Positions 27,361 through 36,208 of a DNA stretch of 64,000 bases are shown here, in pieces (within the stretch, counting starts at the first letter, position 1; each line of letters starts with the position of its first letter). The notes under the pieces are model-generated. The model did no database searches. It saw nothing but the letters and a program-made list of their open reading frames with translations, and was not told the DNA's origin. The stretch comes from SG8-41 sp963802355 (lineage in GTDB: Bacteria; Pseudomonadota; Gammaproteobacteria; Burkholderiales; SG8-41). The DNA is taken from assembly GCA_963802355.1 (NCBI GenBank), contig CAWDIV010000015.1:248001-312000 (forward strand). The letters run 5' to 3'. Made by a program: the position numbers and the translations under genes.

Positions 27361-28128
27361 TCAGCGCTCCCCGGAGATGGCGCGGCGCAGCCATGCGCTC
27401 GCACCGTCCACCACGACGACTAGCAGCAGCATCGCAATGATCACCGTCAGCGCCTGTTGCTGATGGAACAGGCTGAGCGAGTAATAGAGCATCTGGCCGA
27501 GGCCGCCGGCACCCACCACCCCGAGGATGGCCGCCATGCGTATGTTGATTTCCCAGCGGTACAGCGAATAAGCCACGAACTGCGGCAGGACGTGGGGCAT
27601 GGTGCCGTAGAGGAAAGCGAGCGACGAGGAGCAGCCCGAAAGCCGCAGCGCCTGCACGGGCTCGGCCGGCGCGTTTTCCAGAGTTTCGGCGAACAAGCGC
27701 CCGATCACCCCTGTCGTGTGCAACGCGAGGGCGAGCGTTCCGGCGAACGGGCCCAGCCCCGCGGCCATCACCATCAACGCCGCCCATACCAGCTCGGGAA
27801 TCGACCGCAGGAAATTGAGCACGAGCCGAGACGCGGCCCGCGCGATGCCGCCGAAACGTCCGGATGCGGGCAACGCCAGGAGCAGGCCGAACACCGCCGC
27901 CAACACGGTGCCAATGGCCGATATGGCAATGGTTTCAATGGTGCCACGGCCGATACCCGCCAGATACTCTGCGGACAGGTCTGGAGGGAAGAACGAGACC
28001 GCGTATTTCCACATCAACGCCCTCGACTCGGCGGTAAGCAACGATCCGAGATCGAGCGACAGATACGCAAAGCTCGCCCAGACCGCGGCCCCGAACGACG
28101 CAATCAACAGCCAGTGCGCCGTCCTCAC
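27361..28128 (-). CDS. phnE: PhnE-type ABC transporter permease (second copy)
   Basis: 255 residues from a GTG at 28126-28128 that overlaps the preceding stop (GTGA). Five to six helices and the permease motif ILGVVGAGGLGQMLYYSLSL, with RLVLNFLRSIPELVWAALMV typical of PhnE. Partner of the upstream permease in a heterodimeric channel. The operon is phnD-phnC-phnE-phnE. No C-P lyase genes are present, so phosphonate use is not indicated. Confidence 0.88.
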   Translation of the reverse strand: MRTAHWLLIASFGAAVWASFAYLSLDLGSLLTAESRALMWKYAVSFFPPDLSAEYLAGIGRGTIETIAISAIGTVLAAVFGLLLALPASGRFGGIARAASRLVLNFLRSIPELVWAALMVMAAGLGPFAGTLALALHTTGVIGRLFAETLENAPAEPVQALRLSGCSSSLAFLYGTMPHVLPQFVAYSLYRWEINIRMAAILGVVGAGGLGQMLYYSLSLFHQQQALTVIIAMLLLVVVVDGASAWLRRAISGER

Positions 28129-28961
28129 GCGGTCAGTCTCCTCAAGAGCGCGCTGATGGCATCGGCCAGCGCCACGAGCAGCAGAAATACCACCAGGATC
28201 GTGCTGACCTCTCCGCCGTTCAGCATGCGCATGGACAGCTCCATCTGCTGCCCCAGGCCGCCGGCGCCGACAAAGCCCATGATGACCGAGGCGCGCACTG
28301 CGCACTCCCAACGATAAACCGTATACGACACCAGCTCCGGCAGAGCTACGGGCCACATGCCGTAGAAGAACGCGGCGAACCGCCCTGTTCCCGTCTCGAG
28401 CAGCGCGGTGGTTGGCCGCGCGTCGCCCGATTCGAGTATCTCCGAATAGATCTTGCCCAGCATGCCGCCATAGGCCACGCCTATCGCAAGCACCCCCGCG
28501 GCCGGTCCCAGACCGACGGCGCGCACGAACAGCAGCGCCCACACGATTTCAGGGATGCTGCGGAAGAACATCAGGATGAAGCGCGCAGGCAGGCGCAGGA
28601 CGCGGCACAGCACGTAGCCTCGCGCGGGGCCGATACGGGAAATCGACAGACTGCGCGTAACGATCAGCGCCAGGGGGCAACCGATCGACAGCGCGATGGC
28701 CATGCCAGCGGTAGCGATCGCAAGAGTTTCGAGCGTGGAGCTGGCGATCAGCCGGAGGAATTCGCCCGACGTCGCGAGAGGAAAGAACGTACCGAGGAAC
28801 TTGCCCATCGTTTCCCGGTTGCGCGGGTCAAGCAAGATCCCGATATCGAACTCCGTCCAGCGGAAGCCGGGCCACAGCAATACGACGATCAGCGCGGTCA
28901 GCACGAAACGGGGCAGCGCGGAAGGATCCCTGGGCTGCGAGCCCACTGCGGCGGCTGTCAC
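28125..28961 (-). CDS. phnE: PhnE-type ABC transporter permease (first copy)
   Basis: 278 residues, about six helices. Signature FILMFFRSIPEIVWALLFVR and IMGFVGAGGLGQQMELSMRM, as in PhnE proteins. Its stop overlaps the start of the second permease by 4 bases, and it follows phnC by 62 bases. Confidence 0.88.
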   Translation of the reverse strand: MTAAAVGSQPRDPSALPRFVLTALIVVLLWPGFRWTEFDIGILLDPRNRETMGKFLGTFFPLATSGEFLRLIASSTLETLAIATAGMAIALSIGCPLALIVTRSLSISRIGPARGYVLCRVLRLPARFILMFFRSIPEIVWALLFVRAVGLGPAAGVLAIGVAYGGMLGKIYSEILESGDARPTTALLETGTGRFAAFFYGMWPVALPELVSYTVYRWECAVRASVIMGFVGAGGLGQQMELSMRMLNGGEVSTILVVFLLLVALADAISALLRRLTA

Positions 28962-29023
28962 GGCTCGACTCTAGCAAACCCGCCCGCAGACTTGCCACAG
29001 AGCGGGGTGAAGGACCTGTTTTT

Positions 29024-29840
29024 TCACGAGCACATGGGCTTGCGCCGTATTCCGGCGGGCTGAATCGCAAGCGGCTGGAGATTCTGCGTAGGGACGGCCG
29101 CCTCGGAGGCGTAAAGCTCCTTCAGCATGACATCGGTGACGCGCACCGGGGGCAGGTCGAACGCGATTTCACCGCCGCGAAGGCCGATCACGCGCGGAAA
29201 CCAGTGCAGGGCGAGGTCGACTGCGTGCAGGCTCGCGACGAGTGTAATGCCGCGCGTCACCGACTCCCGGTTGAGCTCGCTGATGACGCGGTCGGAGAGC
29301 GCCGGGTCGACCGCGGAGACCGGCTCATCGGTCAGCAGCAGCTCCGGCTGCTGGTAGAGCACCCGCGCGACACCCACCCGCTGCAACTGCCCTCCCGAGA
29401 GCCGGTCGCAGCGCTCGAACAGCTTGTCGGCGATTTCCATCCGTGCGAGCACCTGTTCGGCACCACGAGCGTCCACCGGGTAGGCAAGCGAGACGAATCC
29501 CTTCCACAGCGGCCATAGTCCCAGCCGGCCCGCGAGAACGGCCGTTACTACGCGCTGGCGCGGCGGTATCGGCGGTGCCTGATGCACCATGCCGATGCGC
29601 GCTCGCAATCGCCGCAGCGCACCGCCGCCGATGTGCCAGGGATCGGCATCCCAGCACCGCCATTGTGCCCGTCGAAGGACGCAGCGCGGTCGCCATCAGC
29701 CGCAGCAAAGTGGTCTTGCCCGCGCCCGATGGCCCGATGATCGCAACGCGTTCACCCGCCCCTATCGCGCAACTCACCCCGTTAACGGCGCGGTAGCCGT
29801 TCGAGTAGACGAGGCCGATACTGTCGAGTCGGAGGCTCAC
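29024..29840 (-). CDS. phnC: PhnC-type ABC transporter ATP-binding protein (one frameshift)
   Basis: GTG start at 29838-29840 (VSLRLDSIGLVYSNGYRAV). Walker A IIGPSGAGKTTLLRLMA, then a frame change near 29630 and the rest in the next frame: RIGMVHQAPPIPPRQRVV, signature LSGGQLQRVGVARVL, Walker B ELLLTDEPVSAVDPA, H-loop VASLHAVDLAL. Matches PhnC in order and spacing. It lies 35 bases downstream of phnD. Confidence 0.85.
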
Positions 29841-29875
29841 CGGGCCCTCGGTGCTGGCAGACGACGCCGATTTTC

Positions 29876-30733
29876 CTATTTGAGCAGTCCGGCCGAGCGC
29901 GCGGCGGCCTCGATGCCCTTGTAGTTGTCGGGACTGGTGGCAACGAACTTGCTGGCGCGCTGGAGGTCGAGCAGCTCTTTGTGAGCCGGATTCTTTGGAT
30001 CGAGCTTGAGGAAGGCGTCGGTCAACTTTCTGACAACGGCCGGGTCGAGATCCCCACGCACCGTCCAGTTGTAATCGTAGTACGGGGGCGTGGTCCAGAT
30101 CACCTTGACCTTCTGGATGTCCACCTTCTTTTCTTCGACCAGCTTGTCCCATACGGACGCGTTCAACACGCCCGCCTCGACCTTGCCGGATTCGACCTGC
30201 AGCGCCGTCGCGTCGTGCGCGCCGGAGAAAGCAACGCGCTTGAAGTCCTTCTCGGGATTGATCTTGTTCTCGAGCAGGAAGAAGCGCGGCATCAGGTGGC
30301 CTGAAGTCGAAGACACGGAGCCAAAGGTAAAATTTTTGCCCTTGAGGTCCGCGAGTCCATTGATACCGGCGCCGGTATTCGCGATGAACTTGCTCGTGAA
30401 CTTCTCGTCCTCGGCGCGCTGCGCGATCGGCATGGCGTTGCCCGTGCGCAGCCGCGCCTGCACGAAAGTGAAACCGCCCAGCCAGGCGAGATCGATCTTT
30501 TTGGCGGCCAGCGCTTCGACAACGGCAGCGTAATCGGTGACTGCGGTGTACTCGACCTTCATCCCGGTCTCCTTCTCGAGGTAAGAGGCAACCTTCGAGA
30601 ACTTGCGTTGCAGCTCCGTCGGCGATTCGTCGGGAATCGCGGATATCCGTAATACGTTCTGCGCGTTAGCGGTCGTTGTCCCGACCGCAGCGAGGCCAAG
30701 CGCCAGCATCAGGTTGAAAAGCATGTGCTTCAT
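29876..30733 (-). CDS. phnD: PhnD-family substrate-binding protein, probably selenate-type
   Basis: 285 residues from ATG 30731-30733 behind AGGAGAACAGTC. Signal peptide to about residue 24 (MLALGLAAVGTTTANA). Motifs VLRISAIPDESPTELQRKFS, KIDLAWLGGFTFVQARLRTG, FTFGSVSSTSGHLMPRFFL and FSGAHDATALQVESGKVEAG. From memory the whole pattern fits the PhnD branch annotated as putative selenate ABC binding protein better than true phosphonate binders. Context supports an oxyanion: Mo/W importers on one side, moeA on the other. The ligand is not proven by sequence. Confidence 0.82.
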   Translation of the reverse strand: MKHMLFNLMLALGLAAVGTTTANAQNVLRISAIPDESPTELQRKFSKVASYLEKETGMKVEYTAVTDYAAVVEALAAKKIDLAWLGGFTFVQARLRTGNAMPIAQRAEDEKFTSKFIANTGAGINGLADLKGKNFTFGSVSSTSGHLMPRFFLLENKINPEKDFKRVAFSGAHDATALQVESGKVEAGVLNASVWDKLVEEKKVDIQKVKVIWTTPPYYDYNWTVRGDLDPAVVRKLTDAFLKLDPKNPAHKELLDLQRASKFVATSPDNYKGIEAAARSAGLLK

Positions 30734-30946
30734 GACTGTTCTCCTGGATTCCGAATTGAACTCATCCGCCCATGATCGCAAAAACCACGGCGGCGCTCAC
30801 AACCGCGTTGGTCGTTGGAAGCGCCGCCCCTCGCATGATACACGCACAATTGCGGACGTCAGCTCCGGCTGAAAATTCCCTCGGTCCGCGCCCCTGGGCT
30901 AAAATCACGTGTGACGTTCGACTCGATACCTGGACGGAAATTCCCC

Positions 30947-32221
30947 ATGAATGAACCCGTTACTGCGATACGCGCCATCAGCTGCGCGGACGACTACGAC
31001 CCCAACTCGATGCCGGTTGCCAAGGCGCGTGAAGTCATAGCGCGGTTTCTGACGCCGGTCACCGCCACGGAGCGCCTGCACGTGCGTTCCGCTTTGGGGC
31101 GCGTGCTCGCCGAGGACGTGATTTCACCGCTCGACGTCCCCGCCCATGACAATTCCGCGATGGACGGCTACGCGGTGCGCTACACCGATCTCAAGAGCGA
31201 CGGCGAGGCGACGCTGAAGGTCGCCGGTACCGCGTTCGCGGGCGCGCCGTTCAAGGGGACCATGGCGGCCGGGCAATGCGTGCGCATCATGACGGGCGGC
31301 GTAGTACCGCCGGGGGCGGACACCATCGTCATGCAGGAGCACGTCAAGGCTGACGGCGACAAAGTCACGATCGGCGCCGGACACAAGAAGGGTCAGAACC
31401 TGCGCAAGGCCGGCGAGGACCTCGCGGCGGGACAGGTCGCATTGACGCGCGGCGTCTCGCTACGGCCCGCCGACATCGGCCTTGTTTCTTCGCTGGGTAT
31501 CGGGGAGGTTACCGTCTTCCGCAAGCTGCGGGTCGCCTTCTTTTCCACCGGAGACGAGCTGGTCTCTATCGGCACGCAGCCGAAGGAAGGACAGATCTTC
31601 GACAGCAACCGATACACGATACATGGCATGCTCAACCGGCTGGGCTGCGAGGTGATCGACATGGGCGTGGTGCGGGACGATCCCGCCCTCATCGAGCGCG
31701 CCTTCACCGAGGCCGCACAGGCCGCCGACGTCGTAATCACCAGCGGCGGCGTTTCCGTCGGCGAAGCCGACTTCATCAAGGATCTGCTCGAAAAGCTGGG
31801 CGAGGTCGTATTCTGGAAAATCGCGATGAAGCCGGGCCGGCCGCTCGCCTACGGCAAGATCGGCTCCGCCCATTTCTTCGGGCTCCCCGGCAACCCGGTC
31901 TCGGTGATGGTCACCTTCTACCAGTTCGTGCGCGACGCCCTGCTGAAGCTGTCCGGCCGCGACCCCATACCACCGATCCCCACATTTAAGGTGCCGTGCC
32001 TTTCCAATCTCAAAAAGGCGCCAGGCCGTACCGAATTTCAGCGGGGTATTTTGGAGCGCGACGGGCACGGCGCCTGGAGCGTGCGCGTCACCGGCGAACA
32101 AGGATCCGGCATCCTGCGCTCGATGTCGGAGGCGAACTGCTTCATCATCCTGCCGACCGAGCAGGGCAACGTAACGCCAGGGACGCCGGTAGATGTGCAG
32201 GTGCTTGAAGGCATCATATGA
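30947..32221 (+). CDS. moeA: Molybdopterin molybdenumtransferase MoeA
   Basis: 424 residues from ATG 30947 (MNEPVTAIRAISCADDYDPN). Inserts molybdate (or tungstate) into adenylylated molybdopterin. Motifs DVISPLDVPAHDNSAMDGYA, MTGGVVPPGADTIVMQEHV, FFSTGDELVSIG, VITSGGVSVGEADFIKDLLE and FFGLPGNPVSVMVTFYQF are the complete MoeA set. Its last four bases (ATGA) contain the start of the next gene. Confidence 0.96.
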   Translation: MNEPVTAIRAISCADDYDPNSMPVAKAREVIARFLTPVTATERLHVRSALGRVLAEDVISPLDVPAHDNSAMDGYAVRYTDLKSDGEATLKVAGTAFAGAPFKGTMAAGQCVRIMTGGVVPPGADTIVMQEHVKADGDKVTIGAGHKKGQNLRKAGEDLAAGQVALTRGVSLRPADIGLVSSLGIGEVTVFRKLRVAFFSTGDELVSIGTQPKEGQIFDSNRYTIHGMLNRLGCEVIDMGVVRDDPALIERAFTEAAQAADVVITSGGVSVGEADFIKDLLEKLGEVVFWKIAMKPGRPLAYGKIGSAHFFGLPGNPVSVMVTFYQFVRDALLKLSGRDPIPPIPTFKVPCLSNLKKAPGRTEFQRGILERDGHGAWSVRVTGEQGSGILRSMSEANCFIILPTEQGNVTPGTPVDVQVLEGII

Positions 32222-33192
32222 ATCGGTCCGCCGCATGCCTTGCGGCGGCAATTGCCACGCTGGCACCGGCCGGGGCCGCGCGCGCGCAACCCGCTTATCC
32301 CGTCAAGCCGATACTCGTGATACTTCCTCTCGGGGCTGGCAGCGGCTCCGATGTGGCCATACGCACGCTTACTGAAAGGCTGTCGGCTGCGTTGAAACAA
32401 CAGGTCGTGGTCGAGAACCAGCCCGGCGCAGCGGGGCTGATCGGCGCCGAGCGGGCGGCGAAGGCTGCTCCCGACGGCTATACGCTGACCGGGCTCAACA
32501 ACATGATCATGGCGACCCTGCCCCACGTCTACGAGAAGGCGGGCTACGACCCGTTCAAGAGCTTCGTCCCGATCACGATCGTGGCGAGCATACCCACCGG
32601 CCTGCTGGTGCATCCCAGCCTGCCGGTGAAATCGGTGAAAGAGCTCGTCGCGCTGGCGCGGGCGCGCCCCGGGCAACTGCTGTATTCGTCGGGCGGCGTC
32701 GGCAGCCCGCAGCATCTGGCCATGGAACTGTTCAAGACCATGGCCGCGGTCGACCTGCTGCACGTGCCGTACAAGAGCGCGCCGGCTGCTACGCTCGATC
32801 TCGTCGGCGGCCACGTGCAGGTCATGTTCAACGGCCTGTCCACCCCGCTGCCGCACATCAAGTCGGGGCGGCTACGCGCACTGGCCATAGCTGGAGCAAA
32901 TCGCTCGGAGCTCCTGCCGGGAGTTCCCACCGTGCACGAGGCCGGCGTCACCGGCTACGAGTTCGAGCAATGGCTCGCCCTGCTCGCCCCGGCGAAGACG
33001 CCGCCGGAGATCGTCAAGCGCCTGAATGGCGAATCAGTCAGGATCCTGAAGACGCAGGAGGTGCGCGACCTGCTGTTTCAACAGGCGCTGGAAGCACGGG
33101 GCAGCGTCCCGGAGGACGTGACGAGCGCGCTACGTGCCGATTTCCCGCGTATGGCGAAAATCGTCAAGCAGCTCGGAATCAAGGCCGAGTGA
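32218..33192 (+). CDS. Tripartite tricarboxylate transporter substrate-binding protein (Bug/TctC family)
   Basis: 324 residues with a signal peptide (MNRSAACLAAAIATLAPAGA, cleavage after ARA). Bug-family motifs: YPVKPILVILPLGAGSGSDV, VVENQPGAAGLIGAERAAKA, DGYTLTGLNNMIM and LLHVPYKSAPAATLDLVGGH. Periplasmic binding of carboxylates; the tctAB membrane genes are absent, as is common for the large betaproteobacterial Bug set. It is translationally coupled to moeA, an odd pairing. Confidence 0.9.
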   Translation: MNRSAACLAAAIATLAPAGAARAQPAYPVKPILVILPLGAGSGSDVAIRTLTERLSAALKQQVVVENQPGAAGLIGAERAAKAAPDGYTLTGLNNMIMATLPHVYEKAGYDPFKSFVPITIVASIPTGLLVHPSLPVKSVKELVALARARPGQLLYSSGGVGSPQHLAMELFKTMAAVDLLHVPYKSAPAATLDLVGGHVQVMFNGLSTPLPHIKSGRLRALAIAGANRSELLPGVPTVHEAGVTGYEFEQWLALLAPAKTPPEIVKRLNGESVRILKTQEVRDLLFQQALEARGSVPEDVTSALRADFPRMAKIVKQLGIKAE

Positions 33193-33220
33193 TCGGCCAC
33201 GTCCTCAAAAAGCCTGAAAC

Positions 33221-33862
33221 ATGCGGGCTCTGGATGAGCACGTGCTGCGCGCCACCGGACTGGAATGCGTCCGGGGCGAGCGCCGTCTGTTCTCGGATAT
33301 CTCGTTTACGCTTGCTGGCGGCACACTGCTGCAGGTGCTGGGACCGAACGGCAGCGGCAAGACGAGCTTGCTGCGCATGGCCTGCCGGCTGCTGACACCG
33401 GCGGCCGGCGAGATCACGTGGGATGGCCGGCCGATCCGCGAGCTGGCCGAAAACTATCATGCCGTCCTCGCTTATATCGGCCACCTCAATGGGATCAAAG
33501 ACGAGCTCGATGCGGCGGAGAACCTCGCTCTGACGGCGCAGCTTGCGGGCCTGCCGGCGAACCCCGGCGCGATCGCCGATGCGCTGCAGGGATTCGGTCT
33601 CGCGGGCTGCCAGGGCCTGCCGTGCAAGCTGCTGTCGCAAGGGCAGAGGCGCCGGGCGGCGCTCGCGCGGCTGAAGTTGAGCGGCGGGCGCCCACTGTGG
33701 ATACTGGACGAGCCCTTTGCGGCGCTGGACGCCGCGGGCATCGGCTACGCGCGCGCGCTGATCGAAGCTCATCTTGCAGCCGGCGGTGTCGTGATGCTCA
33801 CCACGCATCAGGAGATCGATGTGGCGGCAACCTCCACGCAACGCCTCGAGTTGCGCTCGTGA
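33221..33862 (+). CDS. ccmA: Cytochrome c biogenesis ATP-binding export protein CcmA
   Basis: 213 residues. Walker A LGPNGSGKTSLLRMACRL, signature LLSQGQRRRAALARLKLSGG (the degenerate CcmA form of LSGGQ), Walker B LWILDEPFAALDAAG. With CcmB it drives release of heme-loaded CcmE. First gene of ccmABCD, overlapping ccmB by 4 bases. Confidence 0.95.
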   Translation: MRALDEHVLRATGLECVRGERRLFSDISFTLAGGTLLQVLGPNGSGKTSLLRMACRLLTPAAGEITWDGRPIRELAENYHAVLAYIGHLNGIKDELDAAENLALTAQLAGLPANPGAIADALQGFGLAGCQGLPCKLLSQGQRRRAALARLKLSGGRPLWILDEPFAALDAAGIGYARALIEAHLAAGGVVMLTTHQEIDVAATSTQRLELRS

Positions 33863-34539
33863 GCCAGAGCGCACTTCAGGCTGCGCATCTCCTCGTCGTG
33901 AGGGACTTGCTCCTCGCATGGCGCAATCAGGCGGATGTCGCCAATACGCTGCTCTTCTTCGTGATCGTCGTGAGCCTGTTTCCCCTTGCCGTCGGACCCG
34001 AGCCGGCGCTGCTGCGCGCTATGGCGCCGGGAGTGGTATGGGTCGCGGCTCTGCTCGCCGCGATGCTCGCCGCGGGACGTCTGTTCGCCGCGGATCATGC
34101 GGACGGCACGCTGGAGCAGATCGTGCTCGCGCCGCAACCCCTCGGGATGCTGATCGGCGCGAAGATACTGGCGCACTGGCTTACCTCCGGATTGCCACTG
34201 GTGCTGATTGCACCCGTGCTTGGACTGCAGTTCGATCTCGGCGGCGGCGCGCTCGTGGTGCTGATGACGACTCTGCTGTTGGGCACGCCGGTGCTGAGCC
34301 TGTTGAGCGCGATCGGTGCCGCGCTGACGCTCGGCTTGCGCTCAGCCCACGTGCTGGTGCCGCTCATCGTGCTGCCGCTCACCGTGCCGGTGCTGATCTT
34401 CGGCACCGGCGCAACCGAGGCGGCCATGAATGGATTGGGCCCGGAGCCGCATCTGTCGCTGCTCGGCGCGCTGCTCGTAATCGCGCTATTCTTCGCGCCC
34501 TGGGCCACCGCGGTGGCGGTTCGTATCGCTTTGGAGTAG
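33859..34539 (+). CDS. ccmB: Heme exporter subunit CcmB
   Basis: 226 residues from a GTG at 33859-33861 within the ccmA stop (GTGA). Six hydrophobic helices; CcmB-typical LVVRDLLLAWRNQADVANTL, RLFAADHADGTLEQIVLAPQ and HVLVPLIVLPLTVPVLIFG. Membrane partner of CcmA. Confidence 0.94.
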   Translation: MSQSALQAAHLLVVRDLLLAWRNQADVANTLLFFVIVVSLFPLAVGPEPALLRAMAPGVVWVAALLAAMLAAGRLFAADHADGTLEQIVLAPQPLGMLIGAKILAHWLTSGLPLVLIAPVLGLQFDLGGGALVVLMTTLLLGTPVLSLLSAIGAALTLGLRSAHVLVPLIVLPLTVPVLIFGTGATEAAMNGLGPEPHLSLLGALLVIALFFAPWATAVAVRIALE

Positions 34540-34552
34540 CTGAAAGACAACT

Positions 34553-34801
34553 CAACCGCCAAGATCGCCAAGGCCGCCAACGAAACCAAAGATCAGAATG
34601 AAACACCGACCCGGAATCAAAAATAATTCCTTCCCTCTCACGGGGGAGAGCCGCGCAGCACGCGAGGGGCAATGAGATCAGCGCCAGCGAGGGAGGATGG
34701 GGAGGGAAGCGTTTTTGAGATGGCTTCTAGTCTTCTACCTTGCGATGGAGCTGCACTTATTCATTCCGATTTTCTTGGCGGCCTTGGCGTCTTGGCGGTT
34801 A
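34553..34801. repeat. Inverted pair of CCGCCAAG-type repeats between ccmB and ccmC
   Basis: AACCGCCAAGATCGCCAAGG (34554 on) is inverted at 34772-34801 (TTGGCGGCCTTGGCGTCTTG, then GCGGTT). About 190 bases of non-coding sequence lie between, including a C/G-rich CCTCTCACGGGGGAGAG stretch. The repeat separates genes that are adjacent and often overlapping in most ccm operons. Confidence 0.78.
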
Positions 34802-34815
34802 GTTAGAATTTGGCC

Positions 34816-35542
34816 ATGAGCATCAACTGGTTTCGGGTACTCCTCGCCACAGAGCTTCTACCCTCTCGCGGGGAAGATGGTCCCCTGGTTTCTGGCAGCC
34901 GCGGCGGTGTCCGCGATCTGGGGACTTTACGTGGGATTCTTCGTCGCTCCGACCGACTTCCAGCAGGGAGAGTCCTACCGCATCATTTTCATCCACGTGC
35001 CGGCAGCCTGGATGTCGATGTTCATCTACGTCGTCATGGCGTTTTGGGCCGCCGCCGGGCTCGCGTTCAACACACGGCTCTCCTCGATGATGGCCACTGC
35101 CCTCGCGCCGACCGGCGCCCTCATGACATTCATCGCGCTGTGGACCGGCTCGCTGTGGGGCAAACCAACCTGGGGCACCTGGTGGGTGTGGGATGCCCGC
35201 CTGACCTCCGAGCTGATCCTGCTCTTCCTCTACGTCGGCTTCATGGCGCTCCAGGCCGCCATCGACGATCCACGCCGCGCCGACAAGGCGGGCGCGGTCC
35301 TCGCGCTGGTGGGCGTCGTCAATGTGCCGATCATCTATTTCTCGGTGCAGTGGTGGAACACGCTGCACCAGGGCGCGTCGGTAAGCCTCACCAAGAGCCC
35401 CAGCATGGCGGCGGCGATGCTGGCCGGCATGCTGGTCATGACGTTCTCGTTCTGGATGTACTCGATCGCGGCTGCGCTCATGCGCGTGCGCGCCATCATT
35501 CTCGAGCGCGAGCGCAGCACTGAATGGGTCAAAGCCATATGA
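34816..35542 (+). CDS. ccmC: Heme exporter / CcmE hemylation protein CcmC (one frameshift near start)
   Basis: ATG 34816 gives MSINWFR, then an extra G (CGGGTACTCC) near 34836 shifts the frame; reading resumes YSSPQSFYPLAGKMVPWFLA to TGA 35540-35542. Contains the tryptophan-rich heme-handling motif WGTWWVWDARLTSELILLFL and GESYRIIFIHVPAAWMSMFI with periplasmic His residues. Loads heme on CcmE. The internal ATG at 34877 would give a shortened 221-residue product lacking the conserved N-terminus. Confidence 0.92.
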
Positions 35543-35706
35543 ACTGGGGGAGCTTCGGCGAATTTCTCGCCATGGGGGGCTACGGCCTCTACGTCTGGGG
35601 GGCGTACACCGTCACCCTACTCCTGATCGCGCTCGAGCTGGTACTGCTCGACCGGCGTCACCGCGCAGCAAAGCAGCGACTGTCGAAGACATCGCGTCTG
35701 CCCTGA
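35539..35706 (+). CDS. ccmD: Heme exporter protein CcmD
   Basis: 55 residues starting in the ccmC stop (ATGA). Single membrane helix with the family pattern MNWGSFGEFLAMGGYGLYVW and a basic C-terminal tail (LDRRHRAAKQR). Small integral protein of the CcmABCD complex. Last gene of the plus-strand ccm block. Confidence 0.88.
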   Translation: MNWGSFGEFLAMGGYGLYVWGAYTVTLLLIALELVLLDRRHRAAKQRLSKTSRLP

Positions 35707-35850
35707 CGCGTCTGCGACATTTTCCTCACTCGTGGAAGACGTTTGCCGGGAAATACTCCATAGAGTGGTCCTCATCTAATACCTTTGTAGTACTGCAATG
35801 GAAGTGCCACACGCCCGATAATCGACGCTCCGAATCAACGTTGCGGCGAT

Positions 35851-36102
35851 ATGGATCTACTCTCCGAAAAAAAGCTGCGGATGCTGGCAGACCGGTATGG
35901 TTGGTCGATTGCCCGTGCAGAAGGCTACGTCAAGGGCGAATCCGCCCGCAGGCACGGCGAAGCGCCGTCACCATACTCGATTGTCGGTATCGATGACTAT
36001 GCGTTAGGGTTTCGGGCCGGCTACTTCGTGCGCGAGAGTCCCCGCTCCGGTTCAGAGGGGACAAACGGCGCGGATCCGAAATATCTTCGCTCGGGCAGCT
36101 AA
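35851..36102 (+). CDS. Small protein of unknown function
   Basis: 83 residues, charged and soluble (MDLLSEKKLRMLADRYGWSI). There is a compact core up to about residue 62 (GIDDYALGFRAGYFVR) that looks protein-like, then a low-complexity tail. No signal peptide or recognised domain, and the ribosome binding site is weak. It lies alone between the convergent ccm blocks. Confidence 0.5.
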   Translation: MDLLSEKKLRMLADRYGWSIARAEGYVKGESARRHGEAPSPYSIVGIDDYALGFRAGYFVRESPRSGSEGTNGADPKYLRSGS

Positions 36103-36132
36103 GGAACCCGCGAAGAAAGCTCATCGGGCGGC

Positions 36133-36193
36133 GGGGGCACGGGGGGAACGGGAAGGCTCCGATGATGTGCCGGAAGGGGCCCGTTCCCCGCCG
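36133..36193. repeat. Dispersed hairpin repeat, copy 4, reversed (stem GGGGAACGGG/CCCGTTCCCC)
   Basis: GGGGAACGGG at 36143-36152 pairs perfectly (10 bp) with CCCGTTCCCC at 36180-36189. On the minus strand the loop and flank (CCCCTTCC...CCTTCCCG, then the C-rich tail ending CCCGATGAGC) line up with copy 3. It lies between the convergent ccmD and ccmI ends. Confidence 0.82.
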
Positions 36194-36208
36194 ATCCATT
36201 ACCACACA

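Noticed and set aside
27361..30733. Phosphonate utilisation locus
   Set aside because: Only transport genes of the Phn type are present, with no C-P lyase or phosphonatase, and the context is Mo/W metabolism.
34618..34710. Possible CRISPR or satellite array in the ccmB-ccmC gap
   Set aside because: No regularly spaced direct repeats; only a C/G-rich stretch and one inverted pair are present.
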